Shown here: piece after piece, positions 1-7,616 of the stretch
Layout: the number at the start of each line of letters is the position of its first letter
Position numbering within the stretch: the first letter of the stretch is position 1
NCBI RefSeq assembly: GCF_001945395.1
Contig: NZ_MSXV01000002.1
Span: 1-64,000, forward strand
Reading direction: 5' to 3'
Source: Pseudomonas sp. PA15(2017)
GTDB taxonomy: Bacteria; Pseudomonadota; Gammaproteobacteria; Pseudomonadales; Pseudomonadaceae
Length of the DNA: 64,000 nt
The notes under the pieces: generated by a model
Told to the model about the DNA's origin: nothing
Databases searched by the model: none
What the model saw: only the letters and a program-made list of their open reading frames with translations
Program-made: the position numbers and the translations under genes

Positions 1-42
1 CTGCTTTGCCCGCGACCTTCGCCCTGGATATAACCCATAAAC

Positions 43-76
43 GACAATGCCCCTATCAACCGATAGAGGCATTGTC
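43..76. terminator. Imperfect 15-bp hairpin, possible terminator
   Basis: Bases 43-57 pair with 62-76 around a 4-base loop (AACC) with one mismatch. The hairpin lies beyond the 3' end of the minus-strand lipid operon and could end it, or end a gene arriving from the left of the window. There is no clear run of T on either side, so termination is only a suggestion. The first 40 bases hold no gene end I can identify. Confidence 0.4.
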
Positions 77-157
77 TTCAACTCACCCTCGGACTGCTAG
101 GTTTTCACACAGTCTGTTGCGCCGGGTTTTTTTATTTCCTTTCAATAGCTTAACGTC

Positions 158-1090
158 TCAGCCCCACCAGTAACGCACCATATGGAAGAACACCGGCGCG
201 GCAAAGCATACCGAGTCGAGGCGGTCGAGCATGCCGCCGTGGCCTTCGATCATGTGGCCCCAGTCCTTCACGCCACGGTCACGTTTGATCGCCGACATCA
301 CCAGGCCGCCGGCGAAGCCGAGCAGGCACACCAGCAGGGCGAACAGGGCGGCCTGCCAGAAGGCGAACGGAGTGATCCAGTACAGCGAGGCGCCGACCAG
401 GGTGGCCAGGGCCACGCCGCCGAAGAAGCCTTCCACGGTTTTCGACGGCGACAGGTTGGGGGCGATCTTGCGCTTTCCGGCCAGCTTGCCGCACACGTAC
501 TGCAGCACGTCGGAGATCTGCACCACGATCACTAGCCAGGCGATCAGCAGCAGGTTGCGGCCTTCATAGCCGGCGATCTCCAGGGTCAGCAGCGCTGGTA
601 CGGTGGAGATGCAGTACACCGCGATCATCAGGCCCCACTGCACCTTGGACGTGCGTTCGAGAAAGCGTGTGGTATCACCACCCAGGGACGACAGAATCGG
701 CAGCAGCAGAAACACGTAGACCGGAATGAAGATGGCGAACAGGCCATACCAGCCGACGCCGATCAGCAGGTACTGCATTGGCAGCGCGAAGTAAAAGGCG
801 GCAACCAGGGCCGGGTAGTCGCTGCGCCGAGTGGGCGTGAGCGTCATGAACTCGCGCAGGGCGTAGAACGACACGCAGTAGAACAGCACCACCACGCCGA
901 TATTACCGAACAGGAAAGCGAAGCCGATCACCGCCACCATCGCCCACCAGGCATTGATGCGTGCGTTGAGGTTGTCGATCACCGAGTGCGAGCCGGGGCC
1001 GGCACGCAGCTTCAGCAACCAGCCGATCAGGCTGGCGAGCAACAGCAGGCCACCGATACCGGCGAACAGCAGCAAGGTATTACGATCCAT
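158..1090 (-). CDS. ynbB: CdsA-like phosphatidate cytidylyltransferase (YnbB type)
   Basis: This is a 310-aa multi-pass inner-membrane protein with about eight hydrophobic segments. Near the C-terminus it carries the CTP-dependent cytidylyltransferase signature: SAIKRDRGVKDWGH followed by EGHGGMLDRLD, where most CdsA proteins have PGHGG. The family makes CDP-diacylglycerol from phosphatidic acid and CTP. The open frame extends 33 codons upstream, but ATG at 1090 lies 1 bp after the stop of the acyltransferase gene, so I chose it. It is the last gene of an operon equivalent to E. coli ynbABCD and should supply activated lipid to the CDP-alcohol phosphatidyltransferase at 5267-5902. Since the housekeeping cdsA is normally elsewhere, this is probably a specialised paralogue. 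Confidence 0.88.
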   Translation of the reverse strand: MDRNTLLLFAGIGGLLLLASLIGWLLKLRAGPGSHSVIDNLNARINAWWAMVAVIGFAFLFGNIGVVVLFYCVSFYALREFMTLTPTRRSDYPALVAAFYFALPMQYLLIGVGWYGLFAIFIPVYVFLLLPILSSLGGDTTRFLERTSKVQWGLMIAVYCISTVPALLTLEIAGYEGRNLLLIAWLVIVVQISDVLQYVCGKLAGKRKIAPNLSPSKTVEGFFGGVALATLVGASLYWITPFAFWQAALFALLVCLLGFAGGLVMSAIKRDRGVKDWGHMIEGHGGMLDRLDSVCFAAPVFFHMVRYWWG

Positions 1091-1091
1091 C

Positions 1092-1712
1092 TCAAGCCTC
1101 CTCGGGAGCAAGGGCCAGCAGGCTGCTACGGGCACGTTCGAGGTAGGCGTCTTTGCCCTCCTCCTCACCCATGCCCAGCGGCGCGCCAAAATTCAGGGTG
1201 CACAGCAGCGGCAGCGGCAAGGCACGGCCCTTGGGCATCACCCGGTTGAGGTTGGCGATCCACACCGGAATCACCTCGACATCCGGGCGCGCCTTGGCCA
1301 GGTGATAGAGGCCACTCTTGAACGGCAGCAGGCCGTCTTCGAGGTTGCGGGTGCCTTCGGGGAAAACGATCAGCGAATCGCCCTCGCCCAGCGCATCGAG
1401 CATCGCCTGCAGCGGGTTGGCGCCGGGGTCGCTGCGTTGGCGATCGACCAGCACACCGTTGAACACCCGCTGGATCAGGAAGCTGCGCAGTGCGCCCTTC
1501 ATCCAGTAATCGGAGCCCGCTACCGGGCGGGTGCGCTTGCGCAACTCGGCGGGCAGCGATGCCCAGAGCAGCACGAAGTCGCCGTGGCTGCTGTGGTTGG
1601 CGTAATAGATGCGCTGCACCGGCTGCGCGGTGCTGCCAAGCCACAAGGCTCGGGCACCGGTGAGCAGTCGCGCACCAGAGGTGATGAGAAAGGCGACCAG
1701 CGAGGCGAGCAT
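1092..1712 (-). CDS. PlsC-family lysophospholipid acyltransferase
   Basis: A 206-aa acyltransferase with one N-terminal hydrophobic segment. The catalytic box is NHSSHGD (the NHX4D motif, about residues 39-45) and the substrate-binding box is FPEGTR (about residues 118-123). It should transfer an acyl chain to a lysophospholipid or a related acceptor at the inner membrane. It sits 1 bp before the CdsA-like gene and 10 bp after the small membrane-protein gene, so it belongs to the same transcript. The four E. coli ynb genes, as I recall them, include no acyltransferase, which makes this an addition to the pathway here. It is distinct from the longer plsC at 6186-6962. Confidence 0.87.
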   Translation of the reverse strand: MLASLVAFLITSGARLLTGARALWLGSTAQPVQRIYYANHSSHGDFVLLWASLPAELRKRTRPVAGSDYWMKGALRSFLIQRVFNGVLVDRQRSDPGANPLQAMLDALGEGDSLIVFPEGTRNLEDGLLPFKSGLYHLAKARPDVEVIPVWIANLNRVMPKGRALPLPLLCTLNFGAPLGMGEEEGKDAYLERARSSLLALAPEEA

Positions 1713-1722
1713 GACAACGTCC

Positions 1723-2178
1723 TTATCCGAATCGAATGTGTGAAAGCCACGGCATCAGCACGATGGCTGCCAGGGCGACCAACAGTTGCAGAGCCAGCCA
1801 TAGTGCCTGCCAACGCAGCAGGCGCACGGCCCCCTGGCTGCGTTGTTCCCAGCTACGCGCGGGCCTGACCTGGCGGCCCAGCGACGCCAGCGCCTGGTCG
1901 AGGTCTGCGGTGCGCCGTTCCAGCTGCTCGGGCCCGTCAGCCAGACTGGTGAACAGCTCGGCATCAAGGGCGACACGCAGGGCGTAATACTTCTGGATCA
2001 GCCCGCACACCAGCAGCGCGATGCACACGGCCGCGCCTGTACTCAGCGCCATGAAACCGAGCAACGGGCCCAGACCGATGACCAGTGCCAACAGGTTCAC
2101 GGCACTGGACACGCGGTCGAGGGCCTTACCGCGGCGCAGCATGGCGGCGATCAGCCTGAGGTGCATCTCACTGGCCAT
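1723..2178 (-). CDS. Small membrane protein of the ynb-type lipid operon
   Basis: I do not recognise this 151-aa protein. Two adjacent hydrophobic stretches (about residues 26-64) are followed by a charged segment with a possible short coiled coil (LADGPEQLERRTADLDQALA) and one more C-terminal hydrophobic helix. The open frame runs to 2391, but the N-terminal part is Arg/Cys/Pro-rich and overlaps ynbD. ATG at 2178 gives an 11-bp overlap with the ynbD stop; ATG at 2166 is the alternative. The position between ynbD and the acyltransferase, in the same direction, implies a role in the same pathway, perhaps as a scaffold or accessory subunit. That role is inference only. Confidence 0.7.
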   Translation of the reverse strand: MASEMHLRLIAAMLRRGKALDRVSSAVNLLALVIGLGPLLGFMALSTGAAVCIALLVCGLIQKYYALRVALDAELFTSLADGPEQLERRTADLDQALASLGRQVRPARSWEQRSQGAVRLLRWQALWLALQLLVALAAIVLMPWLSHIRFG

Positions 2179-3517
2179 GCAGTACGCTTGCGTCTGTGGA
2201 TAAGGGTGGCGCTGGAAGGTCTTCCAGCGCCTGTAAATGAGCGCTTCCCAGTACGACCTGTGCGCGAGCCTGGCGCAGCGTCGAAACGGCCTCTGCGACG
2301 CTCCTGCAGCGACCGCTGTGCAGCAGCCAGGCGGCGATCGCGGTGGCGCTGCGTGAATAGCCCAGGGCGCAGCACACCAGCAGCGGCCCATGGCGCCGCA
2401 GATCTTCGATGGCCACGGCAGCCTGCAGGCAGTGTTTGCTGCTGGGGGCGATCAGGTCGAGGCTGGCCAGTTCTCGGTAGGCCTTGCCGTCGACCCGGCA
2501 GGGCAGTTCGGCGCAGAGATCGGCGATGGCCGCGAAGTGCTGCGCTTGGTTCCCGGCGGGAATACGCTCCAGCCATACGCCATCCGCCACTTCATCGGGC
2601 TGCGGGTGTTGGCGGGTCCAGGCGCGGGAGTTGATCCAGGCGGCGCCCAGATAAGGCGCCAACAGCCAGTTACTGGCGGCGCTGAGGCGGCCATCGGCAC
2701 GTTTCTGAAAACCCGCAGCGCCGAACAGCGCGTAATTGAGCGCCACCATCAGCAATGACAAGGCCGGCCACAGCAACCACAGGGCCGCGCCGCCGAAATG
2801 GAGCGCCAGCGCGCTGCACGAAGCCGCGCCAAAGGCGTAGCGCAGGGCCAGCCGCCAGCGCTTCGGATCACCAGCCAAGCGCCAGGCGAACAGCGGGCTG
2901 CGCCCTTCGCTTGGCCACAGCCACAGGCACAGGAAGCCGGCGAGCATGCCGGTCGGCACGTCGATGAAATGATGCTGCCAGGTGGTCAGCACCGACAGGC
3001 CGATCAAGAAAAACCAGGTGTGCACCACCACGCGGCATAGGCCGCTGGCGTGCTGGGCAAAGCACGCCCAGAGCACCACTAGCAGGGTGATATGCAGTGA
3101 TGGTGCCTGGTTGAAGGGTTTATCGAAGCCCATCAGCACGTCGAACATCATCCCGAACAGCCCATCCAGCGCCGGTCGGTCGAAGGTGAAACGCAACGGC
3201 CAGAGCACAAAGCAGGTGATGCTGATTACCTGCGCGGTAAGCAGTCGCAGGCCGAGGCGATCCACCGCAGCACGGGTAGCCGGTAGCAGGAAGGCCAGGC
3301 CGTAGAGCAGGTCGATCGACCAGTAGGGAATGATCGTCCACGGCCACAGGGGAATCTGCCGCTCCCAGCCAAACACCAGGCTGCCGACGTCGTCACGTTG
3401 GCCGGTGAACCAGTTGGCGAAGCCATAGGTGCCGAAGAACAGCGGCGCGAGCAGCAGCAGCCAGACTACGCCGCGCTTCCATAGCCCGGTTTCCCGGGCG
3501 ACCGCGGCGGGCATCAT
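2168..3517 (-). CDS. ynbD: PAP2 / dual-specificity phosphatase fusion (YnbD type)
   Basis: A 449-aa protein joining two phosphatase types. The N-terminal half is a multi-pass PAP2-like membrane domain with SLH and, further on, HHFIDVPTG in place of the classical SRxxxxxHxxxD. The C-terminal half is a soluble dual-specificity (Cys-based) phosphatase domain with C-X5-R in VCCALGYSRSA. PAP2 enzymes dephosphorylate lipid phosphates; Cys-based enzymes of this fold act on phosphoproteins or phospholipids such as PGP. ATG at 3517 shares one base with the stop of ynbC (TGATG); an open frame 14 codons longer exists but lies inside ynbC. Length is close to E. coli YnbD (about 430 aa). The actual substrate is unknown. 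Confidence 0.86.
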   Translation of the reverse strand: MMPAAVARETGLWKRGVVWLLLLAPLFFGTYGFANWFTGQRDDVGSLVFGWERQIPLWPWTIIPYWSIDLLYGLAFLLPATRAAVDRLGLRLLTAQVISITCFVLWPLRFTFDRPALDGLFGMMFDVLMGFDKPFNQAPSLHITLLVVLWACFAQHASGLCRVVVHTWFFLIGLSVLTTWQHHFIDVPTGMLAGFLCLWLWPSEGRSPLFAWRLAGDPKRWRLALRYAFGAASCSALALHFGGAALWLLWPALSLLMVALNYALFGAAGFQKRADGRLSAASNWLLAPYLGAAWINSRAWTRQHPQPDEVADGVWLERIPAGNQAQHFAAIADLCAELPCRVDGKAYRELASLDLIAPSSKHCLQAAVAIEDLRRHGPLLVCCALGYSRSATAIAAWLLHSGRCRSVAEAVSTLRQARAQVVLGSAHLQALEDLPAPPLSTDASVLHGQ

Positions 3518-5274
3518 CAGGACACCCGCTGCGCCAGGGACACGCTGAAGATGCCCCACTCGTCGATGCGCTGGGTGATCTTGCGAAAACCGGCCGCCTC
3601 GACCAGTTGATCCATCTCCGCCTGGCTGCGGCGGCGCATCACCCAGGCCTCGCCGCCGCGGTGGCTGGTCAGCGCGCGGGCGATCAGCTCCAACTGCGGG
3701 TGCCAGGGTTGGCCGGTGTAGATAAGGTATCCGCCCTCTTCCACGGCCTTGGCCAGACCGGCCAGCGAGTCGCTGACCATCGCGTTGCTGGCGAACAGTT
3801 CATAAAGGCCCGAGACCACTGCGAGGGTCGGTTTGGGATCCAGCGCTGCCAGATCGGCCTTGTCGAAGGCGTCGCCTTTGACGAAGCGGGCGATGCTGCC
3901 CAGGCCTTTCTGCTCGATCAGCGCCGCACCGTCGCGCACGTTGATGTCGCTGTAATCGCGCAGCAGGATCGAATCCGGCTTGTCGCTACCCTGCTCCAGC
4001 GACTCGAGGATGTAGCGCCCATGCCCGGCGGCGATGTCGACGATGCGTACTGGGCGACCTTGCTCGCGCAACTTGCCCATGGCCAGGCGCAGCAGTTCCT
4101 CGGCGTGTACCTTGCGCTGGCGAATGCCCCGCCAGCCGATGGAGTTCAGGTAGTTGCGGTCGATCAGCCGCCCAATCGGCGAGCTGCCGGTTGGCGTGTT
4201 GCGGTACACGTAGTCCAGGGTGCTGCCCGAATCGAAGCCGGTCTCGAAGCCCAGTTTCACGCCAGCGGAAAGGTTGCTGCCAAGGCGCATGCTGGCCCGC
4301 GTAGCGCGCCAGTAAAGGTCGCGCGGGGAGTTTTTCGGTAGCGGCGCCGCCAGCTCTTCGGCTTCGGCGCAGCTCCAGCCGAGTCGATCGGCATCGAGCA
4401 ACGCAGGGCGCTGCAACGGCTGCTCGAACGCCTTGAGCACGAAACGGCGAATACGGCTGAGGGCGTGGCCACGATCACGCTCGCCCAGGGTGTCGTGAAA
4501 GAACCCGGGTAGGATATGCATTTCCTTGTCCAGGCTACCCAGGCGCGTGAAGAACTGCTCCTGGGGTTTGCGATGCACCACGAAATCGCTGCCAGAAATC
4601 AGCAGCTGGGTGGGAACCTGAATCGCCTGGGCATCGGCGACCACGCGCTCGGCTGCGTCGTAGAGGCCCAGCAGCATGTTCACCGAAATCGGTCGGCTGA
4701 TCAGCGGGTCGGCCTCGAAGGAGGCAATGCGCTGCGGATCGTGGCTGAGAAACCTGGCCTTCACGTAGCTGTTGACGAAGAAATTGCCGCGCCAGGCGCG
4801 CATCAGTTTCAGGCCAGGGCGAGCGAAGGGTACGTACAGCTTGACCTTGAAGGCTGGTGAAGCGAGTACCAGGGCGCGAATCCTTGGCGCGTAGTCGTGG
4901 GCCCAGGTGGAAATCACCACGGCGCCAACGCTCTGAGCCAGCACCACCATGTCCGTAGTGTCGATACCGTAGGTGATTGCGATATGGTCGATGAAGGTCT
5001 GCACGTCGCGCACGCTGGTGGCGAAGCTCGGGCTGTCGCCCCGCTCTCCTGGCGATTCGCCATGGCCACGGGCGTCCCAGGCGAAGAAGTCGAAGCCCTG
5101 CAGGCCCAGCTCCTCGACCAGGTGGGCCATGCGCCCGCCATGCTCGTGGCCGCGATGAAACATCACGATGGCGCGACGGGCTGCGCCCGGCAGACTATCG
5201 GCCGTGGGCCAATGGCGGTAGAACAGGCTTACGCCGTCGTGGGTCGTGAAGGTATTGCAGCGAACTTCAGTCAT
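3517..5274 (-). CDS. ynbC: Alpha/beta hydrolase - SAM methyltransferase fusion (YnbC type)
   Basis: A 585-aa cytosolic protein, the length I recall for E. coli YnbC. Residues 1-290 form an alpha/beta hydrolase of the monoglyceride-lipase/S33 type: HRGHEHGG oxyanion region near 40, nucleophile Ser115 in AQSVG, and plausible Asp230 (SGSD) and His260 (GFFHD). Residues about 320-585 form a class I methyltransferase with motif I at 411-420 (IVDIAAGHGR). Together they could remove an acyl group and methylate a lipid or head group. The start overlaps the ynbA stop by 8 bp and the end overlaps ynbD by 1 bp. Substrates of both domains are unknown. Confidence 0.9.
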   Translation of the reverse strand: MTEVRCNTFTTHDGVSLFYRHWPTADSLPGAARRAIVMFHRGHEHGGRMAHLVEELGLQGFDFFAWDARGHGESPGERGDSPSFATSVRDVQTFIDHIAITYGIDTTDMVVLAQSVGAVVISTWAHDYAPRIRALVLASPAFKVKLYVPFARPGLKLMRAWRGNFFVNSYVKARFLSHDPQRIASFEADPLISRPISVNMLLGLYDAAERVVADAQAIQVPTQLLISGSDFVVHRKPQEQFFTRLGSLDKEMHILPGFFHDTLGERDRGHALSRIRRFVLKAFEQPLQRPALLDADRLGWSCAEAEELAAPLPKNSPRDLYWRATRASMRLGSNLSAGVKLGFETGFDSGSTLDYVYRNTPTGSSPIGRLIDRNYLNSIGWRGIRQRKVHAEELLRLAMGKLREQGRPVRIVDIAAGHGRYILESLEQGSDKPDSILLRDYSDINVRDGAALIEQKGLGSIARFVKGDAFDKADLAALDPKPTLAVVSGLYELFASNAMVSDSLAGLAKAVEEGGYLIYTGQPWHPQLELIARALTSHRGGEAWVMRRRSQAEMDQLVEAAGFRKITQRIDEWGIFSVSLAQRVS

Positions 5275-5902
5275 CGAGGCATTCCTGTTGCGCAGAAGAA
5301 GACGCTTGCGCCAGACCTTGGCGGACGCGGTTGAACAGGGTGTACAGCAGCAGCGCGGTGATCACCGCCAGAATCGGATCGATCCAGCCCAGCGGCAGCA
5401 GCGCGCTGGCGACCCCGGCACCGAGCACGCCGAAGCAGAAGGCGCGATCGCTCTTGCCCATCGGGCCGTCATAGCGGCGTGAGGCGCCCACCATGGGGCC
5501 CATTACGCCGGCGTACTCGCTGATCAGCGCGAACAGCACCAGCACCACGACCAGGGTCGGCGACACGCCAGGCAGCAAGGCGAAAGGCAGGAACAGGGCG
5601 GCATCGGCGATCACGTCGCACAGCTCGTTGAGATAGGCGCCCAAGGTCGATTGCTGACCGAACTCGCGGGCCAGCATGCCGTCCACGGCGTTGAGGGCCA
5701 TGCGCAGAATCATCCACAGCGGGATCAGCGCGAACAGCCAGAGGCGTTCGTGAACGATTGCCAGCAGCAGGCCGATAAGCACCGACACCACCGCAGCGGC
5801 CAGCGTCACCTGGTTGGCAGTGACGCCATGGTCGTAGAGACGTTGCACCAGGGGGCGCAGAAGATTCTGAAAGCGGGGTTTCAGCTGGTAGATCGAAAGC
5901 AT
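5267..5902 (-). CDS. ynbA: CDP-alcohol phosphatidyltransferase (YnbA type)
   Basis: A 211-aa membrane protein with about six hydrophobic helices and the CDP-alcohol phosphatidyltransferase region NAVDGMLAR-x8-GAYLNELCD. The classical motif is DxxDGxxAR-x8-GxxxDxxxD, so here the first and third Asp are Asn. Family enzymes swap CMP of a CDP-linked lipid for an alcohol and use these Asp residues for metal binding. The frame extends 30 codons upstream, but ATG at 5902 gives the YnbA-like start MLSIYQLKP. It is the first gene of the operon, and the 283 bp upstream probably hold the promoter. The alcohol acceptor cannot be read from the sequence. Confidence 0.88.
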   Translation of the reverse strand: MLSIYQLKPRFQNLLRPLVQRLYDHGVTANQVTLAAAVVSVLIGLLLAIVHERLWLFALIPLWMILRMALNAVDGMLAREFGQQSTLGAYLNELCDVIADAALFLPFALLPGVSPTLVVVLVLFALISEYAGVMGPMVGASRRYDGPMGKSDRAFCFGVLGAGVASALLPLGWIDPILAVITALLLYTLFNRVRQGLAQASSSAQQECLDD

Positions 5903-6185
5903 GTATACGAACTCCGTTTCGCCATGTTTCTCAGAACGTGCCACAGCCAGCACCGCGATAGCTCGCCAGGCCGTGAACACGTTCTGCAACAAGTTGCGCC
6001 AGCTTAGCCGTTTAAGCCCCCCTCAGGCGAGATGCCAGCGTGAACATCGTCATGTGCCGCGCAAAAACTTATGCCCACTTTATCGACAGATCGGGTACCG
6101 ATAAAAATCCTTATTTATCAGTATTCTGCGGGCTAAAACTCAATTAAAAGGGAATTTCCTCAACAGGTTATCCACAGATCGGGAT
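5903..6185. promoter_or_regulatory. Intergenic region upstream of the ynb operon, with a DnaA box
   Basis: This 283-bp gap separates two minus-strand units and must hold the ynbA promoter. It is clearly more AT-rich than its flanks between about 6060 and 6170, but I cannot assign a firm -35/-10 pair. A perfect DnaA box (TTATCCACA) lies at 6168-6176, close to the 3' end of plsC. I see no terminator hairpin with a T tract for plsC. Confidence 0.4.
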
Positions 6186-6962
6186 TCAAGCGAGATCGTT
6201 GGAAGTATCAACGGCGGAGGCCTGTGGACTCAGGGCACCGATTGCACATTGCGCCTGGCTGACCCATTCGAAAGCCCGGTCGTTGAGGTTGGCGACTGCC
6301 CGTGGGCCTTCACCTTCGGCGTACATCGCCGGGCCGAATACGACCTGCACGGTCCCCGGCTTCTTGCCCCAACCTTCCTTGGGCCAGAACTGCCCGGCGT
6401 TGTGAGCGACCGGCAGCACCGGCAGCTTGCTGTTCACTGCCAGGGCGGTGCCGCCCCGGGAGAACTTGCCGATCTGGCCATCCGGCACGCGGGTGCCTTC
6501 CGGGAATACCAGCACCCAGGCGCCCTGCTCCAGGCGCGTACGGCCCTGCTGGGCGAGTTGCTTGAGCGCCGCCTTGGGATTGCTGCGATCGATGGCGATC
6601 GGCTTGAGCATCGCCATCGCCCAGCCGAAGAACGGCACGTAGAGCAGCTCGCGCTTGACCACCTGGCTCAACGGCTCGAAGTAGGCGCACAGGAAGAAAG
6701 TCTCCCAGGTGCTCTGGTGCTTGGCGAGAATCACGCAGGGCTGCTCGGGAATGTTCTCCCTGCCGTTGATCTCGTACTTGATGCCGGCAACCACCTTGGC
6801 CAGCCACACCGCGCAGCGGCACCAGTTCTGCACCACGAAACGATAACGCGCACGGAATGGCAGGAACGGCGCCACGAACACGCTGATGATGCACCAGACG
6901 AACGAGCTGGAAGACAGCAACAGGTAGAAAAGGAAGGTTCTGAAGAACTGCACTGTCGACAT
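6186..6962 (-). CDS. plsC: 1-acyl-sn-glycerol-3-phosphate acyltransferase
   Basis: A 258-aa acyltransferase that makes phosphatidic acid from lysophosphatidic acid at the inner membrane. It has an N-terminal hydrophobic helix (about 10-32), HQSTWET as the HX4(D/E) catalytic box, FPEGTR, and a third block around VLPVAHNAG. Length and neighbours (gmhB, glyS, glyQ upstream) match the gene called lptA in P. aeruginosa next to the replication origin. The gap to gmhB is 34 bp, so both are probably co-transcribed. Confidence 0.93.
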   Translation of the reverse strand: MSTVQFFRTFLFYLLLSSSSFVWCIISVFVAPFLPFRARYRFVVQNWCRCAVWLAKVVAGIKYEINGRENIPEQPCVILAKHQSTWETFFLCAYFEPLSQVVKRELLYVPFFGWAMAMLKPIAIDRSNPKAALKQLAQQGRTRLEQGAWVLVFPEGTRVPDGQIGKFSRGGTALAVNSKLPVLPVAHNAGQFWPKEGWGKKPGTVQVVFGPAMYAEGEGPRAVANLNDRAFEWVSQAQCAIGALSPQASAVDTSNDLA

Positions 6963-6996
6963 GTGAGCGGTTACCGTTGCAGGCGGGCCTGCGCTA

Positions 6997-7530
6997 TCAA
7001 GTGAGAAGCTGGGCAGCTACGGCTGCCAGATCGTCGAATACCAGAGTGCCGGTAGGCAGGGGCGCTTTGGCCAGGGTGCGTTCACCCTTGCCGGTCTTTA
7101 CCAGCACGGGCTGACAGTCGACGGCGCGCGCGGTATCTAGGTCACTGCCGCTGTCGCCGACGAACCAGATTCCGCTCAGCGGCACATCGTAATGCGCGGC
7201 GATCTGGAGCAGCATGCCGGGCTTGGGCTTGCGGCAATCGCAGCCGTCGTCCGGCCCGTGGGGGCATTGCACGATCAGGCCGACTTCACCGCCCTGCTCC
7301 GCCACCAACTCACGCAACCGCGCGTGCATGGCTTCCAGCACGCTCAGCGGGTAATAGCCGCGGGCGATGCCGGACTGGTTGGTGGCCACGGCCACGGTCC
7401 AGCCCGCCTTGCTCAGTGCGGCGATGGCCTCGATTGAGCCGGGGATCGGAATCCATTCATCGAGGCTTTTGATATAGGCGTCGGAGTCATGATTGATGAC
7501 CCCGTCGCGGTCGAGAATGATCAGGTTCAT
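6997..7530 (-). CDS. gmhB: D-glycero-beta-D-manno-heptose 1,7-bisphosphate 7-phosphatase
   Basis: A 177-aa cytosolic HAD-superfamily phosphatase of ADP-heptose synthesis for the LPS core. The N-terminal nucleophile motif is LDRDGVIN (Asp8 nucleophile, Asp10 acid/base), followed by ATNQSGIARG. The zinc-binding loop typical of GmhB is CPHGPDDGCDCRKPKPGM, and GDSGSDLDTA is the last HAD motif. It lies 86 bp after glyS and 34 bp before plsC on the same strand. The glyS-gmhB gap carries short repeated segments built on CAGGCT/AGGCTC that may form hairpins. Confidence 0.95.
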   Translation of the reverse strand: MNLIILDRDGVINHDSDAYIKSLDEWIPIPGSIEAIAALSKAGWTVAVATNQSGIARGYYPLSVLEAMHARLRELVAEQGGEVGLIVQCPHGPDDGCDCRKPKPGMLLQIAAHYDVPLSGIWFVGDSGSDLDTARAVDCQPVLVKTGKGERTLAKAPLPTGTLVFDDLAAVAAQLLT

Positions 7531-7616
7531 AAAACAGGTCCAGGCCTCAGGCTCCGGGCTCCGGGCCAGGCTGTTTCAGCCTGCGACCTGGAGCTTGAAA
7601 CCTGACGCCTCGTGCG

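Noticed and set aside
1..157. End of gyrB or another gene at the left edge
   Set aside because: Gene order in Pseudomonas made me expect gyrB near here, but no frame in the first 40 bases matches the GyrB C-terminus. Short frames ending there cannot be assigned.
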